Under the pieces are notes generated by a model. It had not been told where the DNA came from. It worked only from the letters and a program-made list of their open reading frames with translations, and did no database searches. From Lachnospiraceae bacterium (GTDB lineage Bacteria > Bacillota > Clostridia > Lachnospirales > Lachnospiraceae), in NCBI GenBank assembly GCA_910575475.1, contig CAJTGD010000041.1, positions 1-49,604 of the forward strand: 49,604 nucleotides of DNA, given 5' to 3'. Below, one piece after another: positions 15,960 through 24,733 of the stretch. Each line of letters opens with the position of its first letter. Position 1 is the stretch's first letter. The position numbers were made by a program, and so were the translations under genes.

Positions 15960-17047
15960 GCACGTTACTTGTCTGGAGAGAGCAAATGCAGAGGTTTTAT
16001 GCGAAGTATTCCATATTTATCAGGATCGGATTTCAGTTCTGTATGGGATTTCTGGTGTTTTATCAGATCAATTCCAATATCGGATTTATGAAAAAGGCAT
16101 CTTCCACAGCATGTACGGCAGGACTGGCTGCAATCTGCGCATTTCTGCCGGTGATCGTTATGGTCATAGCGGCAACGGCGCTGGTGCTGCTGCATTTTTA
16201 TACGCTGTCTCTGCCGGTCGCCATTGTAGCTGCATTACTTTTCCTGCTGATGTATATTTTTTACTTTCGGTTTTCCTCCGGAAAGGCCTGGCTGGTCTTG
16301 CTGACGGCATGTTCCTTTGCGATGGATGTCCCGTTTGTCCTTCCGATCGCAGCAGGACTGCTTGGGTCCCCGGCGTGCATCGTTCCGGCCGCATGCGGGA
16401 CGCTGTCTTATTATTTGATCCATCTGGTAAAAGGATCCTCCAGTACATTCAAGGCAGGCGACGGAGTGGAGATGGTGGAGACTCTGATCAGCTTTACAAA
16501 GCAGGCACTTATGAATCAGGAGATGTGGGTCATGATCGCGGCAGTAGCGGCCTGTGTCCTTCTGGTGTATTCTATCCGTACACTTTCGGTGGACCATGCA
16601 TGGAAATTTGCATCTGTCGGCGGTGCAGTGGCGGCTGTTGTGATCGCTGCGACGGCAAATGTGGCGCTGAATCTGCATATTTCGCTTTCGCCGCTGGTAA
16701 TAAGCGGAGTGATCGGGGTTCTCGCAGGACTTTTGCTGGAGGTGATCTTCCTTTCTGTGGATTATGCAAGGACCGAATATCTGGAGTTTGAGGATGACGA
16801 ATATCACTATCATGTGAAAGCGGTCCCGAAGATCGGAGTAACAGTCCCGCAGAAAAGTGTAAAGCATATCAATGAGAGACAGAATACAGGCAGCATGGGC
16901 AGTAAAAACAACCGGGGGGATAACGGCAGCCAGACATCGTCTTCCTATGGGACCGGGTATCTGGAACGACCGAAAAGTGCAGATGAGATCCTTCTGGAAA
17001 GAAGTCTGAATAAAGAACTGGGTCTTGATGGAAAAGGCAAAAAATAA
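15956..17047 (+). CDS. Uncharacterised polytopic membrane protein upstream of cdaA
   Basis: A 363-residue protein with about nine predicted membrane helices between residues 18 and 270 and a long hydrophilic C-terminal tail. The junction segment EYLEFEDDEYHYHVKAVPKI and the last segment ADEILLERSLNKELGLDGK are separated by a Ser/Gly/Asn-rich linker (about 305-335). I recall similar membrane proteins with the acidic EDDEYYYYVKAVPKI-type junction from Lachnospiraceae, sometimes labelled ABC permease, but no transporter motif is visible. It overlaps the preceding gene by 4 bases and is followed by cdaA 63 bases later. A scaffold or partner role for CdaA is a hypothesis. Confidence 0.8.
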   Translation: MSTLLVWREQMQRFYAKYSIFIRIGFQFCMGFLVFYQINSNIGFMKKASSTACTAGLAAICAFLPVIVMVIAATALVLLHFYTLSLPVAIVAALLFLLMYIFYFRFSSGKAWLVLLTACSFAMDVPFVLPIAAGLLGSPACIVPAACGTLSYYLIHLVKGSSSTFKAGDGVEMVETLISFTKQALMNQEMWVMIAAVAACVLLVYSIRTLSVDHAWKFASVGGAVAAVVIAATANVALNLHISLSPLVISGVIGVLAGLLLEVIFLSVDYARTEYLEFEDDEYHYHVKAVPKIGVTVPQKSVKHINERQNTGSMGSKNNRGDNGSQTSSSYGTGYLERPKSADEILLERSLNKELGLDGKGKK

Positions 17048-17110
17048 AAGATATGAGAGTAAGGTCTCCGGGCGTATGCTTCTGCTTCATCCGGAGTGGG
17101 AGGTGAGCTG

Positions 17111-17980
17111 ATGCGGCAAGAGTTACAACAGATTTTTCATAAATTTATCGGCGATCCGTATATTCCTGAGCTCCGTATTACAGATGTTGTGGAGATTCTG
17201 ATCATTGCGGTGATCGTATATGAGATCATGCTTTGGATCAAGAACACAAAAGCCTGGATGCTGCTGAAAGGACTTTTGATGCTGGGACTGTTTATCCTGG
17301 TTGCCTATGTGTTCCGGATGCATGCTATTTTGTATCTTGCGAGAGAGTCCATCAGCATCCTGGCATTTGCCGCACTGGTCGTATTTCAGCCGGAGCTGCG
17401 CCGTGCGCTGGAGAAGCTGGGAGAGAAAAATTTCTTCAGCACATTTTCTCTGTTCGACAGGGGCAGAGAGAACCTGCGTTTTTCAGACAGGACAAAGGAT
17501 GCTCTGGTTGCGGCCTGCTTCAGTATGGGAAGTGTAAAGACAGGCGCGCTGATCGTGGTAGAGCGGGTCATTCACCTGACAGAATATGAGATGACGGGAA
17601 TCGAGCTGGACTGTATCATATCGGAGCAGGTGCTCCTGAATATCTTCGAGCATAATACACCGCTTCATGATGGGGCTGTGATCGTCCGCGGGGACAGGAT
17701 CACCTCTGCCACCTGTTACCTGCCTCTGTCAGACAATATGCAGATCAGCAAAGCTCTTGGAACCAGGCATCGTGCCGCGTTGGGCATGAGTGAGGTCAGC
17801 GACGCGATGATCCTTGTAGTGTCGGAGGAGACAGGATATGTTTCGATGGCAATGGACGGACAGCTTGTGCGGAATGTGACTCCGGAGTATCTGAGAGAGA
17901 AGCTTGGACAGATCCAGGATCGTCTTTCCGATGGAAAGAAATTTGCGGTGCGGAAAGGACGGAAGAAAAATGAAGTTTAA
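17111..17980 (+). CDS. cdaA: Diadenylate cyclase CdaA
   Basis: A 289-residue CdaA, which joins two ATP into cyclic di-AMP at the membrane. Three N-terminal helices (about 25-42, 52-68 and 72-92) precede the DAC domain (about 100-260). Both active-site motifs are intact: DGA in PLHDGAVIV (187-189) and RHR in GTRHRAALG (219-221). c-di-AMP controls potassium and osmolyte uptake and wall homeostasis in Bacillota. I chose ATG 17111 behind GGGAGGTG. The stop overlaps the cdaR start by 11 bases, the standard cdaA-cdaR coupling. The usual third partner, glmM, is not here. Instead an HPr gene follows cdaR. Confidence 0.97.
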   Translation: MRQELQQIFHKFIGDPYIPELRITDVVEILIIAVIVYEIMLWIKNTKAWMLLKGLLMLGLFILVAYVFRMHAILYLARESISILAFAALVVFQPELRRALEKLGEKNFFSTFSLFDRGRENLRFSDRTKDALVAACFSMGSVKTGALIVVERVIHLTEYEMTGIELDCIISEQVLLNIFEHNTPLHDGAVIVRGDRITSATCYLPLSDNMQISKALGTRHRAALGMSEVSDAMILVVSEETGYVSMAMDGQLVRNVTPEYLREKLGQIQDRLSDGKKFAVRKGRKKNEV

Positions 17981-19241
17981 GATAACCCGGAATTTTGGCC
18001 TGAAAGCAGCAGCTTTGATCTTTTCCGTTTTTTTCTGGCTGATCGTGATCAATATCAACGATCCCATGGATGATGCGACTTATGCCAGTATCCCCGTGGA
18101 GTTTGTCAATGAAGAGGTTGTCAGGAATATGGGCAAGGTCTATGATATGGTGGGAGATCCTCAGAGCGTCCGTGTGACGGTCTCTGGAAAACGGTCTGTA
18201 CTTTCCCAGATCAGGAGCAGCAATATCGTGGCGACTGCAGATCTGAGCCAGATGGAGGTCAATACGTATCTGGTGCCCATCACTGCGGAAGTGAGAGGGC
18301 TGGAAGGAGAGACGGTGACGACGCAGGTCACGCCTCCGAATCTGCAGATCAAGATTGAAGATATGAAGAGCAATACGTATCCGATCTCTGTCAGTACATC
18401 GAACGTTGTTCCAAGAGACGGGTTTGTAGTGGGCGAGGCATCTGTGAATCCCGAAAAGATCACGATCCGGGGAACGGAATCAAAGATCAAAAATATTCGC
18501 CGTGTGGTGGCAAGAGTGCCTGCGTCAGCCGAGGCATCCGGTCTTTCTGAGGATACGACGCTGGATGCGGAGCTGGTTATTTTTGACGGAAATGATAATA
18601 CAATGGATCAGAGCCAGCTTACCAATAACCTGGGAGAGCGGGGACTCAGCGTCAATGTGCAGATACTCAGGGAGAAGAACGTGCCTCTGCGTTTGGAAGG
18701 AGTGTCAGGGGAGCCGGCAGATGGATTTGTCTATACCGGGTGTACCCTGGAGCCTTCTTCGGTGAAGATCTGCGGGACGAAAGAGGCTCTGGATGCCGTA
18801 AGCGCCATTGAGATCCCGGAATCTGCAGTCAGTATCCAGGGACGCCGGGGCAGGGAGGAAATGACAGTAGATATCCTTCCTTATCTTCCGGCAGGGATCA
18901 GTCTGTCGAAGGACGTGTCCAATAATGTGGTCGTAACTGTGACGATCGAGCAGGAAGGGACAAAGACGATACCGCTTCCGGTAGGCGCGATTCAGATTAA
19001 GAATCTGAAGGAAGACCTGAAGCTGGAATTTGAGTCAGATATGGACATTGAACTGCAGTTTACAGGCAGGGAGGAAGCTTTGGAAATACTGGATATCCGG
19101 TATGCGGTTTCCATGGATCTAAGGAATTATAAAACAGCCGGAACATATGAGGTTGCAGTGACGATCGAGACACCCTCCGGCGTGGAATTAACGAAAAACC
19201 CGACTGTTAAGATCATTCTGACAGAAAAAGACGGGGGATAG
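17970..19241 (+). CDS. cdaR: CdaR, YbbR-domain regulator of CdaA
   Basis: A 423-residue protein with one N-terminal membrane anchor (about 9-28, GLKAAALIFSVFFWLIVI) followed by an extracytoplasmic region of about four YbbR repeats. Recurring strands such as IPVEFVNEEVV, VRVTVSGKRSVL and YPISVSTSNVVPRDGFVVGE show this, and each repeat is about 80-90 residues. CdaR binds CdaA in the membrane and tunes its activity in response to an envelope signal. ATG 17970 overlaps the end of cdaA. The length is normal for a Clostridia CdaR. The HPr gene follows after 15 bases, so it is probably in the same transcript. Confidence 0.93.
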   Translation: MKFKITRNFGLKAAALIFSVFFWLIVININDPMDDATYASIPVEFVNEEVVRNMGKVYDMVGDPQSVRVTVSGKRSVLSQIRSSNIVATADLSQMEVNTYLVPITAEVRGLEGETVTTQVTPPNLQIKIEDMKSNTYPISVSTSNVVPRDGFVVGEASVNPEKITIRGTESKIKNIRRVVARVPASAEASGLSEDTTLDAELVIFDGNDNTMDQSQLTNNLGERGLSVNVQILREKNVPLRLEGVSGEPADGFVYTGCTLEPSSVKICGTKEALDAVSAIEIPESAVSIQGRRGREEMTVDILPYLPAGISLSKDVSNNVVVTVTIEQEGTKTIPLPVGAIQIKNLKEDLKLEFESDMDIELQFTGREEALEILDIRYAVSMDLRNYKTAGTYEVAVTIETPSGVELTKNPTVKIILTEKDGG

Positions 19242-19256
19242 GATGTGGGATAGGAT

Positions 19257-19532
19257 ATGGTAAGAGAAAGCGTGGTCATTAAAAATCCAACCGGCCTTCA
19301 TCTGAGGCCGGCGGGGCTGTTCTGCAAGACGGCAATGCAGTTTGGCTGTAAGATTACCATTGAAAAGACGGGCAGGCCGGGGATGGTTTCTGCCAATGCA
19401 AAGAGTGTGCTCAGTGTTCTTGGGGCATGTATCAAAAGCGGAGATGAGATCGCCATCGTCTGCGACGGCGAAGACGAAGAGGACGCCCTGAAGGAAATGG
19501 TACAGATCGTAAGAGACGGATTGGGTGAGTGA
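19257..19532 (+). CDS. ptsH: HPr-family phosphocarrier protein
   Basis: A 91-residue HPr. His15 sits in NPTGLHLRPAG, the site phosphorylated by enzyme I for PTS sugar uptake. Ser50 in NAKSVLSVLGA aligns with the regulatory Ser46 of HPr, the target of HPr kinase in carbon catabolite repression. Since His15 is kept, it is not Crh. It lies 15 bases after cdaR with only a weak AGGAT before the ATG, so translation may depend on coupling. HPr genes are normally next to ptsI; this position at the end of a cda operon is unusual. It could be the main HPr or a second copy with a regulatory task. Confidence 0.9.
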   Translation: MVRESVVIKNPTGLHLRPAGLFCKTAMQFGCKITIEKTGRPGMVSANAKSVLSVLGACIKSGDEIAIVCDGEDEEDALKEMVQIVRDGLGE

Positions 19533-19547
19533 ATATTTGATCCGGGA

Positions 19548-19577
19548 TTGACTGCTGGGGCAGAAGGGCGGTATGTT
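19548..19577 (+). promoter_or_regulatory. Candidate promoter of the nucleotidyltransferase gene
   Basis: TTGACT (19548-19553) and TATGTT (19572-19577) are 18 bases apart in the 122-base gap after the HPr gene. Confidence 0.4.
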
Positions 19578-19654
19578 GTTCTGGTATGCGGAAAGGATTC
19601 CTGTACCGGAGCTATCTGAGTGAGGGCGGATATATTATTTAGGAGGATCTATAT

Positions 19655-20587
19655 ATGAGCAGGGCAGTTCTGGTTGTTATGGCGGCTGGATTGGGAAGCC
19701 GCTTCGGAGGCGGGATCAAGCAGTTGGAGCCGATTGGTCCGAACGGGGAGAGCATCATGGAGTATTCCATTTATGATGCTCTGGAAGCAGGCTTCGATAA
19801 AGTCGTATTTGTGATCCGGCGCGATCTGGAGAGCAGTTTTCGGGATGCGGTCGGAAAGCGGATCGAGCAGATTACGGATGTGGCCTATGTATTTCAGGAG
19901 GTTGAGGATATTCCGGATCAATACCGGGAGCGTTTTGCAGGACGGACAAAGCCCTGGGGGACAGGGCAGGCAATCCTCTGCTGCAGGAATGCCGTCAGCA
20001 GTCCTTTTTTGGTGATCAATGCGGATGATTATTATGGAAAGCAGGCATACATCGAGGCATTCCAATATCTTACACAGAATTCAAACGGCTCAGGAAGCGA
20101 GATCTGCATGGTTGGATTTGTTCTGAAAAATACTCTGAGCGACAATGGCGCTGTGACGCGGGGGTTATGCCAGGCAGGTCCGGACGGTATGCTGAGGAAG
20201 ATCGTGGAGACAAGGAATATAGAAAAGCTGGAAGGCGGCGCAGTAGTACGCAGTGAAAGCGGCGATCAGAGGATTGATGCGGATTCCCTGGTGTCCATGA
20301 ATATGTGGGGACTCCAGCCAGAATTCTTTTCTGTTTTGGAATCCGGATTTGCAGAATTTTTGGAAGGCCTGGAGATAGGAGAGGGCAAAGCAGAATATCT
20401 TCTTCCCACAATTATTGGGGGACTTTTGGAAGAGGGCAGAGCCACTGTAAAAGTGCTGCAGTCTACGGACAAATGGTTTGGCGTCACCTATAAAGAGGAC
20501 AAGGAAGGCGTAGCTGCGTCTGTAAGGAGGCTGGTAGATAAGGGGATTTACCCTGAAAAGCTGTTTCCGGCATCGGATCGCAGATAG
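19655..20587 (+). CDS. Sugar-phosphate nucleotidyltransferase
   Basis: A 310-residue NTP_transferase protein of GT-A fold. The nucleotide-binding start is VLVVMAAGLGSRFGGGIKQLEP, and the metal-binding Asp pair is in VINADDYYGK. It differs from RfbA/GalU in the KQLEPIGPNGESIMEYSIYDA segment, which marks a family often found alone in Lachnospiraceae and often annotated as a generic nucleotidyltransferase. The probable reaction is transfer of NMP to a sugar phosphate, but substrate and base cannot be read from sequence. The start is ATG 19655 behind AGGAGG. A strong terminator follows the gene, so it is the end of its transcript. It may feed the surface-glycan locus downstream. Confidence 0.8.
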   Translation: MSRAVLVVMAAGLGSRFGGGIKQLEPIGPNGESIMEYSIYDALEAGFDKVVFVIRRDLESSFRDAVGKRIEQITDVAYVFQEVEDIPDQYRERFAGRTKPWGTGQAILCCRNAVSSPFLVINADDYYGKQAYIEAFQYLTQNSNGSGSEICMVGFVLKNTLSDNGAVTRGLCQAGPDGMLRKIVETRNIEKLEGGAVVRSESGDQRIDADSLVSMNMWGLQPEFFSVLESGFAEFLEGLEIGEGKAEYLLPTIIGGLLEEGRATVKVLQSTDKWFGVTYKEDKEGVAASVRRLVDKGIYPEKLFPASDRR

Positions 20588-20619
20588 ATGTATCGCATTT
20601 TAGAATGATGATTTATGAG

Positions 20620-20667
20620 AAAACAGGGAACCGGAAGCAGAAATAGCTGCTCCTGGTTCCCTGTTTT
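20620..20667 (+). terminator. Strong intrinsic terminator after the nucleotidyltransferase gene
   Basis: AAAACAGGGAACC (20620-20632) pairs perfectly with GGTTCCCTGTTTT (20655-20667), with an inner AGCAG/CTGCT-type stem. The A- and T-runs suit termination on both strands. Confidence 0.9.
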
Positions 20668-20920
20668 AAAATGTAAAAAATTTATAATAATTTGTAAACA
20701 AATTGTAAATTTGAAATAGAATTGTAATAAGTTGTCTGTGACATAAAAACAGTAAATTCGATATTAAATTTTTTTGCTGCGTTACAAAACACAAGATAAT
20801 GTGTGTATATTGCCTGATAATTCTCTATTTTGTATGCAGAAGCAGAAAGAAATTAATTTGTTTCTCGGCAGATATACAAGATAACGCAAGAAGTGTGTCG
20901 AATCATCGGCAATTTCCAAC
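20668..20920 (+). other. AT-rich gap before the autolysin gene
   Basis: A very AT-rich stretch with several near-copies of TTTGTAAA/TTGTAAAT at 20688-20730. No gene, strong hairpin or recognisable riboswitch is visible. The autolysin promoter lies at its right edge. The repeats might be regulator sites, but they may only reflect low complexity. Confidence 0.35.
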
Positions 20921-20949
20921 TTGAAAGTAAGGGGGGATTGATGTATAAT
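20921..20949 (+). promoter_or_regulatory. Near-consensus promoter of the autolysin gene
   Basis: TTGAAA (20921-20926), a 17-base spacer and a perfect TATAAT (20944-20949). The leader is then only about 40 bases to ATG 20995 with GAGGTGG before it, so no riboswitch fits in between. Confidence 0.8.
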
Positions 20950-20994
20950 ATGAATTGTGCTTGTACTAATTAATAAAAACATGAGGTGGATATT

Positions 20995-23900
20995 ATGATG
21001 AAAGGGAAAAGAAAGAAACTTGTAGCATGGCTGCTTGCGCTCACCATGTTGATGAGTCCGGCCTCGGGTTTCCGCGCATTTGCGGACGAAGATGTGCCGA
21101 ATCAGCCAGAACAAAGTACAGTCACTGCTGATCCAGTTGATGACACGGAACCGGCAGATTCAGAACCGGATGTAAGCCAGGATACGCCTACGGATCCGGG
21201 GGATGTGACAGAACCAGAAGGAGCGGGAGGGACGGATGATCCGTCAGTTACGCCCGAAGGAGGACCGACAGTACCGCCCGTTGCGGATGATCAGACAGTA
21301 ACGGATGAACCGGCAGATGTGCCGGAAGAGCAGGAGGCAGATACAGAAGATCCTGCAGTCGAGGACGGCGGACTGATCAACGCCTTCTTTTTAGGAGAGA
21401 AATCTATACAAGCACCAGGGGAGCAGAATCTGGTCGTCTCATTTGGAGACGGAAGTGAGCAGCTTGCATCTGTAAAGTTGATACTTGCAGGGGAGGATGG
21501 CAGGCAGAGTGAGATTTTGCTGACCGAGAAGAAGGACTCCTATTATCAGTTTGTTAAGACATACGACAACAATGAAGCCGGGACATATCGTCTTGTAGCT
21601 TTTGCATATGAATTAGACGGGCATAAGAAACGCATTGACTTTGAAAAAATTGGAATTTCCGCAAACTTTAGTGTGAATTCGGAAGCAGCACAGGCGGAAG
21701 GCGAATGTACGGAGGACGCAGGCATATCCGTTACAGCGCTGACGTCAGATGAGATTTCCGATGATATGACATCGGAGATTGAGTCTACGATTCAGGAAGC
21801 GGCAGATGAGGCTGTTGAGACTGTGAATGAGGGTTCCGTAGAGTTGGGGGCTTCCAGCACAGACCAGGCATACAGCCGTGCAGGTGTCAGTAAGGAATTG
21901 ACAGCGCTGACAGATCAGGCAGTGAATCTGGGATCCTACAGTGCGCCGAAGGCATATACCGGAACCGCATCCTCTATCGTAGTCGTTCTGGATCCGGGCC
22001 ATGGAGGAAAGGATCCCGGTGCATCAGCAAACGGGTTGGTAGAAAAAGACATTACTCTGAAGATTGCGCAGGCATGTAAGGCTGAACTGGAGAAGAATAC
22101 GGGTGTCAAGGTATATTTGACTCGTACTACTGATAAATATGTTAGCCTGGAAGGAAGAGTTCAGGCGGCAAAGCTTTTAGGTGCGACACTGTTTGTAAGT
22201 ATTCATATGAATTCTTCCGAGAAAAAGGAAGCAAACGGTGCGGAAGTATACTATCCGAATGCGAATTATAATCCGACGGTTTCTGCTGAAGGAAAACAGG
22301 CTGCTCAAAGTATTTTAAATGAATTGGTAGAACTGGGGTTATCAGATCGTGGTGTGAAATTCCTGAATTCTACCGATGATGAAGATGGGGAAGGTACCTA
22401 TGCGGATGGCTCTGTTTCGGATTACTACAGCGTGATCAGAGACAGTAAAAAGAACGGATTCCCGGGAATTATCGTAGAACATGCATTTTTGACAAATGCG
22501 GATGATGCGAAGGATTTGAAGAGAGATGCCTTCTTAACTGATTTGGGAAAAGCAGACGCACGGGGAATTCTGAAGTATTGCCAGACAAGGACAGATTATT
22601 CTTCGGTATATGATTTCAACTTTTACATGAACCGTTATCCGGATTTGAAAAGGGTTTACGGCAACAATCCGGTGGGAGCACTGCAGCATTTCGTTACCAG
22701 CGGAATGAATGAAAGACGTCAGGCAAGCAAGGAGTTCAGTGTTGATTCTTATATGAACCGCTATCCGGATCTGCAGTCTGCATTTGGAAATAATTATGCT
22801 GCCTACTATATGCATTATATTAACTTTGGAAAAAAGGAAGGCAGAATTGGTACGGTAGACGGATCGAATGTAAACAGCGGCAATAATGCAAGTGATAATG
22901 TACCGAATAATACAGCTTCAAATACCATATATGCCGGAACGGATTACGGCGATGTTTATGACTATGAGTATTATGTTAACAGGTATGGGGATGTTGCGGC
23001 AGCATTTTCAGGTGATTACGCAGGCGCGCTGAAGCATTTTGTCCAATGCGGCATGAATGAAGGAAGGCAGGCAAAAGGTACATTTAATGTAAATGCCTAT
23101 AAAAATCGTTACAAAGATTTGCGTGATCATTTTGGGGATAATTTAAAATCGTATTATATTCATTATATTGAATATGGAAAAGAGGAAGGGCGGAAAGCGT
23201 CAGGAGATGATACAGTCCCCGAAGATGATAACGGTAATTCAACTGCACAGACTACCTATGGGCGGATTGACTATTCACCTGTTTACAATTATGAATACTA
23301 TGTTAGCAGGTATTCGGATGTAAAACAGGCATATGGAAATAATAGCGACAAGGTATTGCAGCATTTCATTCAGCATGGAATGAGTGAAGGTCGGACTGGT
23401 AACAAGGACTTTAATGTATATGGCTATAAAAGCAGATATAGTGATCTGCGTGCGGCATTCGGAAACGATTTGAAAAAGTATTACTTGCACTATATTCAAA
23501 ACGGTAAAAAAGAAGGGCGCAAATCAGATCTTGTGAAAGTGACTACATATCAGGGTGTGGATTACAGTGATGTATATGATTATGATTATTATACCAAAAA
23601 ATATTCTGATATTTATACAGCGTTTGTAAACGATCCGGCTGGTGCAATTGAGCATTTCATCAATTTTGGTATTAAAGAAGGACGTCAGGCGTGCGAAAAA
23701 TTCAATATTACTGCGTACAAAAATAATTATGCAGATTTGAGAAATGCTTTTGGTGATAATAATATAGCTTATGTGCGTCACTATATGGAGTTGGGAAAAG
23801 AAGAAGATAGAAATGCAAGTTCAGCATTGCTCCATACCATTATGGATGATGGAACAAGCCGTACTTCAGTAGCCCAGATGGTAACGTACTTCCTGGCAAG

Positions 23901-24408
23901 TGGTGCTACTTATCCGACATATTATGCTAATAATACAAATGTAAAAACAATCACGGATTTTTGTGGACTGTATTATAAACATGCTAAAGTATATGGAATT
24001 AAGCCAGAAGTTGCTTTCTGTCAGGCTATGAAAGAGACAAATTTCCTGAGGTTCACCGGAGATGTGAAGGTTGATCAGTTTAATTTTGCTGGATTAGGAG
24101 CAACTGGAGGCGGTGCGTCAGGAGCGAGGTTCAGTCGTATTGAGGAAGGAATACATGCACATTTGCAGCATCTGTATGCCTATGCGTCTGCGGATGCAAA
24201 AAAAGATGAAAATGGTGGTTTCTTTAATACGTATCATTGTGCAGACGATAGATTTGATCTTGTAACAAAGGGATGTGCTCCCTATGTTGAATGGTTGGGA
24301 CAGAAGGAAAATCCGATTCCTGGTAAGGGTTGGGCAACAGCAGAAGGATATGGATACAGTATCATTAATGACTATATGAATAAGTTAAGTACATATAGTC
24401 TGCAGTAG
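20995..24408 (+). CDS. Secreted bifunctional autolysin: amidase, Tyr-rich repeats, glucosaminidase
   Basis: A 1137-residue exported protein. A signal peptide ends near FRAFA (residue 30), followed by an acidic Pro/Thr/Asp-rich stretch (about 31-125). An Amidase_3 domain (about 325-530) shows the zinc ligands and catalytic Glu in LDPGHGGKDPG, GLVEKDITLK, VSIHMNS and IVEHAFLTN; it cuts between muramic acid and L-Ala. Four double repeats (about 533-940) come next. The C-terminal domain (about 945-1137) is a glucosaminidase, with the likely catalytic Glu in FCQAMKETNFL and the family block FNFAGLGATGGGASG. I chose ATG 20995 behind GAGGTGG. It likely acts in wall turnover or cell separation; the repeats probably bind the wall. 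It sits just upstream of the glycan locus. Confidence 0.93.
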   Translation: MMKGKRKKLVAWLLALTMLMSPASGFRAFADEDVPNQPEQSTVTADPVDDTEPADSEPDVSQDTPTDPGDVTEPEGAGGTDDPSVTPEGGPTVPPVADDQTVTDEPADVPEEQEADTEDPAVEDGGLINAFFLGEKSIQAPGEQNLVVSFGDGSEQLASVKLILAGEDGRQSEILLTEKKDSYYQFVKTYDNNEAGTYRLVAFAYELDGHKKRIDFEKIGISANFSVNSEAAQAEGECTEDAGISVTALTSDEISDDMTSEIESTIQEAADEAVETVNEGSVELGASSTDQAYSRAGVSKELTALTDQAVNLGSYSAPKAYTGTASSIVVVLDPGHGGKDPGASANGLVEKDITLKIAQACKAELEKNTGVKVYLTRTTDKYVSLEGRVQAAKLLGATLFVSIHMNSSEKKEANGAEVYYPNANYNPTVSAEGKQAAQSILNELVELGLSDRGVKFLNSTDDEDGEGTYADGSVSDYYSVIRDSKKNGFPGIIVEHAFLTNADDAKDLKRDAFLTDLGKADARGILKYCQTRTDYSSVYDFNFYMNRYPDLKRVYGNNPVGALQHFVTSGMNERRQASKEFSVDSYMNRYPDLQSAFGNNYAAYYMHYINFGKKEGRIGTVDGSNVNSGNNASDNVPNNTASNTIYAGTDYGDVYDYEYYVNRYGDVAAAFSGDYAGALKHFVQCGMNEGRQAKGTFNVNAYKNRYKDLRDHFGDNLKSYYIHYIEYGKEEGRKASGDDTVPEDDNGNSTAQTTYGRIDYSPVYNYEYYVSRYSDVKQAYGNNSDKVLQHFIQHGMSEGRTGNKDFNVYGYKSRYSDLRAAFGNDLKKYYLHYIQNGKKEGRKSDLVKVTTYQGVDYSDVYDYDYYTKKYSDIYTAFVNDPAGAIEHFINFGIKEGRQACEKFNITAYKNNYADLRNAFGDNNIAYVRHYMELGKEEDRNASSALLHTIMDDGTSRTSVAQMVTYFLASGATYPTYYANNTNVKTITDFCGLYYKHAKVYGIKPEVAFCQAMKETNFLRFTGDVKVDQFNFAGLGATGGGASGARFSRIEEGIHAHLQHLYAYASADAKKDENGGFFNTYHCADDRFDLVTKGCAPYVEWLGQKENPIPGKGWATAEGYGYSIINDYMNKLSTYSLQ
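22594..23814 (+). repeat. Four tandem double repeats in the autolysin
   Basis: Four units of about 82 residues, each made of two related halves. The first half has DYSxVYDYxYYxxRYxDV, GALxHFVxxGMNEGRQA; the second has FNVxAYKxRYxDLRxAFG, YYxHYIxxGKKEGR. Units start near 22594, 22942, 23272 and 23563. Linkers between them shrink from about 29 to 13 residues. I do not have a firm family name; the pattern resembles short wall-binding or sugar-binding repeats of gut Clostridia. Confidence 0.85.
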
Positions 24409-24461
24409 TCATTAGTTCAGCAAATAAAACAACCGAGATAGTAAAAGATTTTAATGAAAAG

Positions 24462-24503
24462 AATGCGTCCGATGATTTATCAATATTATCGGGCGCATTT
24501 TTT
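24462..24503 (+). terminator. Intrinsic terminator after the autolysin gene
   Basis: AATGCGTCCGAT (24462-24473) pairs with ATCGGGCGCATT (24488-24499) through one wobble, followed by a T-run. Confidence 0.85.
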
Positions 24504-24733
24504 GTATGTTCGTGGCGCTATCTTATCAAACGATTATGAAGCCAACGTTTATATATAAATGAAAAGATATTCAATCCTATTACAAAAATGTTACAAAAAA
24601 ATATCCAATTCCGCACAAATTCTCTTTTCCTACTTGTCCTTTCCTGGAAAATATTATATGATATTACACGTACTGGAAAAGATCTTGTCGTTTTTCATAC
24701 TCTTATTTATCAATTGGAAGAAGGAAGTAAGCA
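24504..24733 (+). other. Upstream region of the glycan locus
   Basis: AT-rich, with no convincing gene. An open frame from 24559 to 24741 overlaps the next start and has no family likeness. A weak promoter candidate is TTGTCG (24685-24690) with TATCAA (24708-24713) at 17 bases. GGAAG at 24723-24727 serves the GTG start at 24734. Confidence 0.4.

Noticed and set aside
20668..20994. Possible c-di-AMP riboswitch before the autolysin gene
   Set aside because: The good promoter at 20921-20949 leaves only about 40 bases of leader, and no matching conserved core was seen upstream.
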